A stretch of DNA of 64,000 bases from Casuarius casuarius. Taxonomy: Eukaryota; Chordata; Aves; Casuariiformes; Casuariidae. Each line of letters begins with the position of its first letter. Position 1 is the first letter of the stretch. The notes under the pieces were generated by a model that did not search any database, was not told the origin of the DNA, and saw only the letters and a list, made by a program, of their open reading frames with translations. The position numbers and the translations under genes are program-made. The stretch spans positions 3,998,108-4,062,107 of the forward strand of contig PTFA01000055.1 of the NCBI GenBank assembly GCA_003342895.1, in the 5' to 3' direction. Below are positions 53,278 to 64,000 of the stretch, piece by piece.

Positions 53278-55644
53278 GGTCTGCTTTTAAACATCTTTTT
53301 TCATGCAAATGAATACATATTCATATAAGATATTCAAACATATATTCAATATTCTTGCTTGGTTTTCAAAAATGGGGTAACAGTTGAGACAGGGGAACGT
53401 ACCCTCCATTATGCCCAGGAAACTATAAAACTGGGGATCAGACATTAAGGAGGTTGGCTCCATCTTGCATTTTCCTGAACCTTTTGCACTCTCCAGGGAA
53501 TCACCACACTGCACAGGATGCCTTGGCTTCTTTTTCTGCTGAAAGGCACTTTAAGTTCATTTTGGCAAATCAGAAAATTTCATCCAGGGTATTTAAAATA
53601 AGCACTTGCTGAAGTATCCAGCAGTTCAGAATACCTCCAAGTTTTGGGAACATGATGAGGTTCATCTTGTGAAACTCATTACAGATTCTCTCTACTGATT
53701 TTAGTTTAATGTAGTGGCTGATTATTCCCTCTAAAATAATATCCTCTAGTTTTTTCAAGCTATACACTAGGGTAAAACTGGAGCTTCAAAAATCTAGAAG
53801 ACTTAAAAGTTCAGATTTCCATACATTTGGGATGTATGAGACTTACCTCTCTTTTGTTTCTCTTTCTTTTGGTGAAAAGGGCAGTCAAATCAGAACGCTG
53901 AATTTGAGCAATGTTAAAGCTATTTCTTCATATAAAGCCAAACGATATTTTTGGTACTAAGAGAACAGTTTTTCAATTTTATAAGCACATAAACAAGCTT
54001 ATAAAGGGAGCAGTGCTCTAGGATCTCTTGGCCTTATCAACTTCCTCTTGCAAAATCTAAGAAGGCAAAGTTCAATGACATTCAGACTTCAATTAGGTTA
54101 TTACACATACACACACAGCTCCTGGAAGAGGAGGTGGAGAGGAGGCAGCAGCGCTTCTCTTACATTATTTGGTGTGTGCTAACGTGTAATCTTAAACTAA
54201 AGGTATATATCTAAAGAAATAATCAAAGCGAATAAGCTCTGTGAATTGAAATTAATTGACATCTATTTATGCATAATTTCTCAGCTAATTTCCTGCTTCT
54301 GCACCAGTGAAAAATATTATATGGTTGGAAGGGCAGAAAATGCATGTGTGGGTTTCAGTCTGCTCATTTTTCTAGGTTTCTATACAAGTTTACTATTCCT
54401 TTATTCTTTCAATTTTGTTACTGCCAACTCATAGCAAAATTTTCTTCTCTTAGCTGCTTCTCAAATTGCACTTCAAGATTCTTTACCCCTACTTTGTGTA
54501 GATATACTTTGATAAAAAAGGGGTTCTTTACATACAAGCAGAATAGAGTATTTGAATTCACATTTTGGGCAACAAGGTTTTCTAAAACAATATAAAAATG
54601 ATTTGCCAGACATCTGACAATTTTCCTCCCATAATCATCTTTCAATCTATTCTTTCTAAACCACTCATTAAAATTTCAACCATGTTTATAGTCATTAAAA
54701 ATTAAACAGATCAGAAAAGATTTAATGCAGGTTCTGGACAACTGTATAGAAAAAGTCTACAATGGAAACTACGGATAGAGTTTTGCTTCCGAGTGTGATC
54801 CAGGTAAGAATTAGTCAGTTGCTTCCATTCATGTGGATTGTTCTATACTGCTGCATTATTTAACAGACGTAAGAATTTTACAATGAATAATTTAATTATT
54901 TCCTTCATGCTTCACCCCCCCTCCCCCAAAAAGCACTTCCTTGCCTTGTTTTATTTGAGGATACACCTGACACTAAAAAAACCCCTATAAATCATTATTA
55001 TCATATACGCCAACAATTCTACTACTAGAGCATCAATGCTTGCTTGTTATTTCAACGGGACCATCAAGTCAAAAGCATTTCAGTATTTATAGAACACTAA
55101 AGGTTGTATCAAAAGGTTTAGCAGTCTAATAGGGTTTCCTACTGACTCTATACTATATGTTACATTATAAAAATAATGACATTTTGACTGTATTCATTTT
55201 TCACGCTTCATCACTTCCAGGAAGTACTTGATCTTTATTTATTATCATAGGATTAGGAGGAACATACACCTGGGAAGAATCAACTGCACAACTGCAAGAT
55301 AACCAATTAGACAGCAATTCTGTTGAAAAGCACTTGGGGTTATTGTGTAGGAGAAGCTCGATATGATTCAATATTGCCATGCTGTTGGAAAAATGTCAAA
55401 CATCAGACTAGGATAAGTAAACAGGAGCATAACTTGTAAAATTCTTAAGCTATGCTTCTGCACTATCCAGTCCTAGCAGTTCCGCAGCTGAAGGCCTTTG
55501 ATTAATTTTAGACATGGGATATAATGAAAGGTATGAACCAAAACTGGAGATAGTTTAAAAAAAAAGCAACTACTAGATTAGAACTCTAAAAATATCAAAT
55601 GCAGGGAAAAAAATGAAAGAAAAGAAGAAAACGTCTGTTGGGAA

Positions 55645-55701
55645 CAACACAGGTGTAGGTGATTCTGCTTTGAAATCTCTTCCAGTTCTATGATTCTACA
55701 G
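55645..55701 (+). mobile_element. Short CR1 LINE 3' terminus
   Basis: TAGGTGATTCTGCTTTGAAA followed by TCTCTTCCAGTTCTATGATT and CTAC resembles the last ~50 bases of CR1, which end in 'ccaacctctatgattctatg'. The fragment is short, so the call rests mainly on the terminal phrase. Confidence 0.5.
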
Positions 55702-56542
55702 CAATAAATAGAGAACAAGAGATTTTTGCTATACGGTTTTAAAATTTATATATGAGGCTTGAAATGCCTTTTGTAGAAAGTAATTTTTATTTTTTAAATA
55801 CTCTAGAACTTTTCAAGAATAAATATGAAATCCTCCTTAATGCAAGGAATTCTGCTAGTCTTCAGAAGATCAGCACTGGAAACTGGCTTATTTTTATTTT
55901 TACAATGACACATAGAGTTTCTGGCAATATGAGGTAACAGGAAAAGTACTTTTTCTCAGAGCAGTCTCTTGCCATAAACCAAAACTGCTCTGTTGGCAAA
56001 CCTAGTGAAGCCTACATTTCTCAAGTGACCACATTTTCTGCTACTAGTTTATAATCAGTAAGCATGAATGTAAATTGGTTTAGTTCCTAAGGAAAATCAA
56101 CCAATCTCTGTAGAGACTGAAGGAAGCTAATCAGAAAGTAATCAAAAGATGGTTTTAGAGAAGATTTAGTGGCAGGCTTTGTTTGCTTATGTCTATTTCT
56201 ATATAAACTACATTATTTAACACTTAATCCAATATTTTGGTTTCTTCATGTTCTTGAAGTGTTATTATTTGCTATTATCACTTTCTTTTATATTTTAGTA
56301 AGCAACAGTAATGGAGAACAGAAATTCAGGTGACTATCTCAGTAATTCTTATAGGGTATTTACTCCTTGTTAACTGATGAAAAGAGATGGATCATTCATC
56401 AAATTTATGTATAGTGTTAAATTTCATTGAGGCATTTTTCTCCTCACATATGGGAAAGCCTGTAAACAATGTAGATGTATCAAAACACCTATCTTAAGTG
56501 TATGTTGTTTTTATTCACACAGCCAAATGCAGATTATGCCTA

Positions 56543-56642
56543 AACATTCTTGGCTCAGATCAGTGCATAGACGAACATGAGTTGCCTATAAATTACAGTT
56601 TATAACTGGATAGGGAGAAGTGAAATGATCTCCAGTTCCTGG
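56543..56642 (-). repeat. Inverted repeat, right arm
   Basis: Reverse-complement partner of 53175-53277. It contains GCATAGACGAACATGAGTTG and ends TCTCCAGTTCCTGG. In a primary transcript crossing both, the arms could pair into a ~100-bp duplex with a 3.3-kb loop. Whether the two are a local inverted duplication or two insertions of one repeat family cannot be decided from this window. Confidence 0.93.
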
Positions 56643-56740
56643 AACATGTAATACACATGTACCAGTCCTCTGCATCATCCTGTCATCAGACTGGTTAGAT
56701 CAAAGAGGTTACTACTATTTTAATGATATCTCAAGCATAT

Positions 56741-56781
56741 ATGTGTGTGTGTGTGTGTCTGTGTGTCTGTGTCTGTGTCTG
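56741..56781 (+). repeat. (TG)n microsatellite with TCTG interruptions
   Basis: A TG dinucleotide run is followed by TCTG-interrupted units ending CTGTGTCTGAGAG. It is likely to be length-polymorphic. Confidence 0.9.
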
Positions 56782-59700
56782 AGAGAGCGAGCAATAAAGA
56801 GCACACGTGCATGCGCAAAAAAGCATCTCAGCCTTAAATCTCTGATACTCTTTATTTGATGTTATAACAACGGATGGAACACTTGGGTAGAACATTTTTC
56901 TTTCTTCCATTTACTAGTCTCCTCTCCCATGCTTTCTTACCAATACCACCTGTTTTTTCACCCCAAAGTATTCACTTCTATAAACACTCCCCTCACCGTT
57001 CCTTGAGAACCCAACTGTCATCTTGGAATACTCTGTCCTATTTCATTTTGTGAGTAGAAAGAAAACAAAAATAAAAGGAGCTGATGAGTTCAATCTAAGA
57101 ATATGAGTTCAGAGATAATAATTGAAAAAAAAATGAAAGTGTCCAAAACTTAAAAGGTAATTTTAATAGTAGCTGCTCTTATTCTCATCACTTTTTATGG
57201 TCAGCTGCCATAAGAAAGTCAAGATGACTGCATCCAAAAATGTAGATGTGATAACCTATGTTGATAACTGAGTGATGTCCATCCAGTGGTTTCCTAGTTT
57301 CAACATTTGGCAGGAAATTTTCAGCTCTCTATTATAACATTTCCCAGGAGAAAAAGAAAGATGAATAACTGTACATTGTCTTCAACAGTTGTAGATCTTG
57401 AGCACAGCTTTACAGCACTTCATATTCTCCTGAAACAATCTGCTCCCTTTTTTTTTAATATAAATTTATATTTTTTCCTCGTCTTTGCATGTGTGTGTTT
57501 AAATACATATGCATGTACATGCACAGAGATTTTTACTGTAGCTTTTGGATTAATCTCCTCAATGTAAGGTTAGGCCAAAGGACAGTTGCTTCTTTTATAC
57601 ATTTATTTCCCTTTGGGAATGTAGCCCTATGACTGCTTCAGAAAGAATAATAAAACTAAGCTAAGCTATTGTTCCAAATGTATTCAAGTTTCTAGTGATT
57701 TTTAAGACCTCAAAGAGGGTAGGTTTTTGCTCTTCTTTCCTCTGTAGACTTCTGCCATTGTTTGAGATGAAGTCCTCGGAAGTTTTCCTAGAGTGTAGGG
57801 TCCAAAACAGCAAATGGACCTGTTTTCTAGGGAGGCCCAATTTGGGAAAATCTTTTGGAAGAGGTTACAGAGACAGCAGTAAAAGGAAACAAAAGAATTG
57901 GGTTCCAAGGTCCATTTATAGGCACATACTAAGTTAACTGGGCATTTGATCTTGCCTTATTTATCATCAGGCTATAGTAACAGGTATGTCCAAAGGAAAA
58001 AAGGTATCACGACAAACACTATTGTACACACTTCTGCCCTTGAAGAAAGGATGAGAGCACAAATAGCATGTTGCAGAGGTCAGGTATTTTTCTTTAGGGC
58101 ATTACTAGAAGGTACTCAGAAACTATGCTGCAGATACTGTACTGTAACACATACCCATTTTAAGTAAGTGGAAACTAGACAGACATAGATTTGTATGGAA
58201 TAGCAGGCACATGATTAAACCCAATGATTAGTCTGAAATCTTCAATAAAACTTTACAATTCCCATCAAAATAATCCTGCAGGAAGCATTAAGCCAACAGT
58301 CACTGGGAAGACACAGGAGCGGAGACAGATGCAATTAAAAAGAACTTGGGAATGAGCAATAGTGAGATATCTCCTTGCATATGTAAGTGACAGACTTTGC
58401 TCTGCCGCTGAAACCTTTGCTAGGTATAACATAAGGCCTTAAAACATCAAGGAAGAGAATGCAGAAAACAGAATAACATTTAAAATAAACATCAACAGAA
58501 TTTTAATATATTTTACTTCTAAATTTTCATTCCTATTAGCAAAGGGTAATATATTTTCACCATTGAATATGCTGCTTAAACAGGCACTATTCAACGTAGT
58601 TTCTCTAGATTTCCAGTAAAACTTTGGTTTTGATCCAGACATGGTGATGATCTACTATATCACCAAAAAAGAACCCTCTTTCTCAGAAATAAGCTACATT
58701 CTTGTTTATAGAATAAAATCCTTTAGTAATGCTCTTATTTTCTGGAACCACAATATACTTCATACTGATTAAACTTGTACAGGAAAATTGAAATTCCGCG
58801 TGTCTGCACTTACAAATTTATTTCAAATCATTCCATTAGGTGATATTGAGAGGGGTTTGTCTAACACATTTTCTTCATGAAATTCCTGCCTTTCACTGGC
58901 GAGAAATTCAGTCTTGGAACCTGTCCATCAAAACTATTTACTTAGCAGTCAAATGGTTCTGCCCTGCTTTTGGACCTATACTTTCCCCGCTTCCTCTCAC
59001 ATTTACACTTCTAAAACATCAGTATATTCTCACAAGTTTTCCAGTCATCTGCTATCTCCAAAGTCTTCTCTAACAGAGGAGTACAGTGTAGCTAAAATGA
59101 TTTAATTCCTTTTAAAATAACTTCTATAAGGAATTCACTAAGGGTCTTTCGGTGTTTTATGTAGAATTCCCATCTAAATTACCCCTCAGCTAAGCACCCT
59201 GATGGCCAAGAGAGGGGCTTTCAGCAGATGAGCCGAATGCCACAGAGCTGACACCATGACTCAAGAAGCCACTTCTTAGACAGACGTGTCTGCTAATACT
59301 TAAATAACGTTGCTATATTAAAACCTATTTTAAAAATACTAGAAGAAAAAATGCATTATAGAAATTAGACAATTATGTTAATAATTTTAAGGTAGATATT
59401 ACATGGCAATGTCTATAATAAAAAGGTTTTAAGTCCCAATTAATCTCTATTTGGTTATGATGGCCTGCTAAATCACCAGATTTATATCCTCACTAAAGTA
59501 GGAAATTAGCACCATTCATTTGCAGCAACATTCATATTCAAATAAATATATTTGTATATGTGAATTTTAAAAGCTAATATTTTTTAAAATTCCAACAGCA
59601 TGAAAATCAGTGCTACTTAGAGCATTCAAGGCAGACAACTCTAATAATCTAAAGTAAGCCTTTTGAAATGAAAAATTAAAAGAACGTTCTCGTAGTCACT

Positions 59701-61144
59701 TATTTAAAATATTTTTAAAATATGAGTGTCTTGCTTGATTTATCTTTTATGAATAATTCATAGAGAACTTTAATCCAACAGTATTTATTAAGTTGTGGAA
59801 ATTCTTTGTATGTTTGAGGGAGGGTTAGCATATGCCAATTATTGTAACATCTTGGTGCCAGTATCTCTTAGTATTAAACAAAGCAACAAAGTGCTGCCAG
59901 ACAAGTAAATGACAAAATTCTTAATTATTATTTCAATCACAGAGACTGCTACTAAATTCTGAGAACTCTTTCTATTGTCCTGTAAGTTTGAAAATATTAA
60001 TCCTTCCCCTCCATAGGCTGGGTAAAAGTAGTTAGGACATACTAGATCAAGAGGAGTTTTTCAAACCAAACAAGAACAGAATGAGTTTTAGAACGGAAAG
60101 GATGGCTTCATTTTACTGGAGCATGCATCAGATATTTGGCAAAATTTGTACTATTATTTTTCCAGACGCTATAGTTATAGCTACAGAAACCAAGAGTTTA
60201 TCTAGCCAAATCACAGTTGTGTCATACAGTATCCCAGACTTCAGAGTGTCAAGAAACTAACACATAGAGCTCCCTTCTTCTCCTAATAGAAAATAAAGCC
60301 TTTGGGCCACCAAAATATGAGGCTGCATTGAAACCTGGATATTATTTTGGTTTCTAGATCCCTTTTCAAGTGGTATAAGTACAAGATTCAAGTAAAAAAT
60401 TGATACTTTGGGGATCTCCGCATGTAAGCAACGCAGCAGTGTATGCTACATGGTTAGAGATAGTCCTGTACAAGGAAGGGAAAGGGAGAGGAAATACTTT
60501 TTCTTGACAGGGGCAAATTTAAACAGCCACTTACTAAAGTACAATTTTAAAATAGACAGCATTAGGGAACGAGCACCAAGCTTACTGGACTGCAAAGGAA
60601 AACATTGCCTTCCCTATGCTTATATGTAAATAAAGATGAAAAGTTGGTTTCGGAAACCTAGACTTGCAAATCACTTGAGATAAAACTTTTAAAGGAGACC
60701 TGTTCTAAAAAATGATGGTCTGGGAAACGTGGTAGAAAAGAAGATGTCTGAGAGAATAGAACGTATCTTAAGGATACAACATCCGGGGAAATTCCATGAC
60801 TAGTGGAATTAGGACCTATGGTAATTCTCTAGTTTTTCCTGTCTGAAATTTCAGTAGTGAAAAATGGAACATAGTAAGATGATATGGCAAGATGATTTAA
60901 CTGACATATGACTAACGGCCTTTAAAACTGCTAAGTTTTCTTTTTTTAAACAGCTAAACTCTTAATATAGTCTATGCAATAATGATAGTTATGTGAGAAA
61001 CAAATAGAAGTACATGAAATGTTTAAAGATAACCAGAATATCAGCTCCATTTATTACACTGAATGGTTTTCATGATAAATTGGAAAATTATTTGACTTCA
61101 AGTATTTATTTCCCAATTCCACTAGCACTATTTATGATTAGATA

Positions 61145-61345
61145 GTACCTTTCATTCTATGATCGTAAAAGCTCTTTAACATAAATCTGTAATGACTGCG
61201 CTTCTGCTTATATTTTATATATGAGAAAACAATGGCGCAGAGAGGTTAACTGACCTCTCTGACCAAGACCACACAGTAAACAAAGGGCAAGAAAGAGATC
61301 CCAGGTCAGTGGGCTCCTCGTCCCAACTATCTGCTTGACTCCCCT
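61145..61345 (+). mobile_element. MIR/L2-like SINE relic
   Basis: The order of phrases is that of the MIR-type family: AGTACCTTTCATTCTATGAT and AAAGCTCTTTAACATAAAT, then TATATGAGAAAACAATGGCG, CAGAGAGGTTAACTGACC, AAGACCACACAGTAAACAAA and AGAGATCCCAGGTCAGTGGG. Compare the usual 'gatgaggaaactgaggcacagagaggttaag...ggtcacacagc...acccaggtc'. MIR-type SINEs predate the amniote radiation and are rare but present in birds. Boundaries are approximate. Confidence 0.7.
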
Positions 61346-63839
61346 GTCTTCTGTATTGCTCTTGTGTATATGAATTCAAATCAGATTCAGATTCAGAAAG
61401 ACAGGAATAAGCTTCAGTAATAAGACATCAGCAAATGATTCTAGTGTACTATTCTATCTAATGAATTACTATTATGTTCCTTGAGGAAATATAGCACTAT
61501 ACTAACTAAGTTGTCTACAAAGTTACAGTGATAATTATACGGAGACAGAGGAAGCATTAAATTGATATTTATAAATATACCTTATATTCTGAAATAGAAG
61601 CATGTTGTTCTTCAAATATCTATTTCGGTTTACAATTTGTGCTGGTTCACTTTGTGTTTTAAATTTTCACTCTCTTCCATATGAATAATAAAGCTTTACT
61701 AGTCTGTTTTAATTCTGATTTTGACATTAAAACCTTGTTCCTATTTCTTTTGCAAAATGTAACTGTTGCATATTCTTAAGTTTTGTGCAAAACTTAAAAT
61801 AGAAGAAACTTCAAAGTTGCATATTTAGCTACTTAAGTGTTCCTTTACAGTTTTCACTGAGGTTTTAAGAATTATGACATTTTCAGAGCAAAATAAAATA
61901 AATTTAGGGAAACTGATTTTATAGATATAAATGTTGCATATTTGAGCCAATAAAGTTTAATAGCATCCCTAACACATGTCATGTTCTATACATAAGTACA
62001 CAGTACACAGTTTTGTACTGTTTCTATACAGTTTTTCCCCACTCCCTCATGTTTAGAGAAGTTTGGGTTTTTCTGAAAGACAAATTATCATCCTAGACCT
62101 TACATCCACGCGAATCCATATAACCATTAAGAAACATTCCTCTGACAAACAGGTTAAATCATTTAGAAATATTAAAAATGTTAAAATGAAAAAGAAACTG
62201 AACTATATAAAAAGGACTGGTGTCTTTTACAGAAGTGTTGGGTTTTTTGCAATTTGCATGTTATACTAAGAAGATATTCTGCTTTGCATTTAGTGAAGAA
62301 AAGCAATATTGACCCAGAACTTGGGAAGAAAGCCCTGGAAAGACCACTCTTTTCTTAAATTTCTTGAATATATTTATAAAACAATTTGTTTCAGTTCACT
62401 TTGTGCTTGCATATTACAGTTGTCTGTTTCATGCAAAATGCTTAACTGTGGGAATTTATTTTTGCTAAGAAAGCCATGGAACAGTCAATTTTACGAGCTT
62501 CTTTACTCCACTTTCCAGAAAGGAGGAACATCTGAAGCATTTTCTCCTATCCCATAACAAAAATAACGGCCATTTACCCCTTTACTTTTGAAGCAAGATG
62601 GCTTGTCAAAACAACATTTTTGCCCTAATGAAAAGAAGATAAAGAAAGAAATACTGCTTATAGAGAATTTTAAATTCCTATTTAAAGAGGCATCATAAGA
62701 AGAATAATCTGAAATTCCAAAATGGCACAAAACCTAACAAAAAAGTAATATAAGTACATTCCCTTCCCCCTATGACTTGTCATCCCCTCAATAACTAATC
62801 ACTAATGGAAAATGCTGAATATACTCAAGCCAACCATTATGATTTACAAAAATTAAACTTCTTTGTATTCAGAAAACAGAAATGCATTCATTCTTAAAGA
62901 CTGAAAGTCCTAGATGCTGAGTGTTTTGTCTGCAAAATGAACGGGAATATATTGAAAAGAGTATTAAATTGAACAATAGTTCATTCTTGAAGCATATGAT
63001 TCGTCCTTTCAAATCTTACCTGGAGAAAAAATTAACATCATCAACTTTGGACAAGCATGAGTTCACACAAGTGATACAAAGGTATAGCAAAAGAATGGCT
63101 GCTTGAAAACCAAAGATATTGAAAGACAGATTTTAATGGTTATTGATGTAAAAGTACAGCTCAAATTTGGAATTGCTGAACTTGTTTTTTACTTCTCAAT
63201 TATATACAAAGTGGAAATGAAGCCAGCATTAGACAGAAATAGAGGAAACACTGCCAGAGAGTATTCAGGTATGTCTCACTCAGATTTATGGGCAAGGCTG
63301 CATACTGAAAGACTACAGTGTGCACCAGAGAAACACACAAAGCAATCTTTGTTCAGAAAGGATTCTATTATTTACTCATCGAGCATATCATGCTACAAAA
63401 AAATCTGATTATCCAGGAAATCAAAAAACGAGAGGGCAATTGAGTAGTAAGTATCGCCCCTCTGCCCACTGTTCTTAGTATAAATCCTTTCTTCACAATG
63501 TCCGTTTAGTATTCAAATGCAAGCGTGCGGCTTTCCACTAAGAGGAAGTGGTTGTAGCTACTAAAAATGAGAACAGAATAATAAATTGAGGGATCAAATA
63601 CAAGTTCCTACTGATTCCGACAGAGAATCTGGTTTTAAAACAGATGTCTGTGACAGCTACCAAGGGCAAAATAGGCATTGGTGAGCTACACACTGCAAAA
63701 TAAAGCCACAGCTCTTTTAACAGGGAACAATGGACTAGCAAAGGACGGACTCCTCCCTCCGGCTAAGAAACCATTAGCCTATTTCCTCCTCTCGCCCATT
63801 CATCCCCGAAGGACCCTAACCCTGGACTTGCCAGACCGT

Positions 63840-64000
63840 CTCCCACCTCCCGCAGCGCTCCTTATTTTAACGCCGCGGGTGTGCGCAGCGCGCGGGTCCC
63901 GTCCTTCCCACTCGGCGCCAGCGCGGCCGGTTCCCGGGGAGCCCGGGCAGCGGGGCACCTGCGGCCAGGCGCGGGCAGCCGCGGCGGCAGCGCAGCGGAG
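63840..64000. promoter_or_regulatory. CpG island edge, probable promoter or first exon beyond window
   Basis: About 25 CpG dinucleotides occur in 160 bases, in a strongly GC-rich block that rises abruptly from AT-rich intron and is still dense at the last base. It is the only stretch of this kind in the window. Vertebrate CpG islands usually mark promoters. Its position upstream of the PDE4D5 exon in the transcribed direction suits an upstream PDE4D long-isoform first exon (PDE4D4 has a GC-rich one) or a non-coding leader exon. No recognisable PDE4D4 codons and no convincing donor are visible in the part present. A minus-strand TTAAAATAAG at 63861-63870 is TATA-like but may be chance. A divergent plus-strand transcript is also possible. 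Confidence 0.75.

Larger units (their letters stand above)
56643..63839 (-). other. Intronic sequence up to the CpG island
   Basis: AT-rich, with a TG-rich simple repeat at 56741 and a MIR/L2-like relic at 61.2 kb. No exon is recognised. Base composition begins to shift toward G+C after about 63780. Confidence 0.65.

Noticed and set aside
1..64000. mir-582, a microRNA hosted by PDE4D in mammals
   Set aside because: I looked for its mature 5p and 3p sequences on both strands and found no match in this window.
1..64000. Other PDE4D alternative first exons (isoforms 3, 4, 7, 8, 9) or the shared UCR1 exon
   Set aside because: None of their characteristic N-terminal codons was seen; they presumably lie outside the window.
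1..64000. tRNA, rRNA, CRISPR array, bacterial-type operons or riboswitches
   Set aside because: No such signatures were seen, and the sequence is vertebrate intron.

Overview
The window is AT-rich vertebrate nuclear DNA, almost all of it intron. Fragments of CR1 LINEs (at least four, one with decayed reverse-transcriptase-ORF coding), together with MIR/L2-like relics and a low overall repeat load, point to a bird, possibly a slowly evolving lineage. A turtle or crocodilian is less likely, because repeats would be denser.

Only one protein-coding exon can be supported. On the minus strand, 13936-14204 encodes the isoform-specific N-terminus of cAMP phosphodiesterase 4D isoform 5 (PDE4D5). It starts at an ATG in a strong Kozak context, contains the RACK1/beta-arrestin docking segment (NPWLNEDLVK...), and ends at a GTAAGC donor in the phase needed to join the shared PDE4D exon beginning FDVDNG. 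The gene therefore runs from high to low coordinates. Positions 1-13935 are the intron downstream of this alternative first coding exon, and 14205 upward holds its 5' UTR or promoter and then intronic DNA of the longer isoforms. The last ~160 bases (63840-64000) are a dense CpG island, probably the edge of a promoter or first exon lying beyond the window. An upstream PDE4D long form such as PDE4D4 is the natural candidate, but its coding sequence is not visible here.

Layout: 1-13.9 kb, intron with homopolymers and one possible MIR-like relic; 13.9-14.7 kb, PDE4D5 exon and upstream flank; 14.7-24.5 kb, intron with a minus-strand CR1 tail (18.8 kb), a G-quadruplex-prone heptamer repeat (21.6 kb) and a perfect 23-bp duplication (23.0 kb); 24.56-25.01 kb, an isolated GC-rich block with no recognised identity; 25-32.9 kb, intron with old repeats; 32.9-34.5 kb, two CR1-type elements and a GGAT-rich simple repeat; 34.5-53 kb, AT-rich intron with short tandem duplications; 53.2 and 56.6 kb, two arms of a ~100-bp inverted repeat about 95% identical; 61.2 kb, a MIR/L2-like SINE relic; 63.8-64 kb, the CpG island.

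I found no convincing undescribed system, CRISPR array, tRNA, rRNA or second gene. The items most worth checking are the inverted repeat, the GC-rich block and the CpG island.
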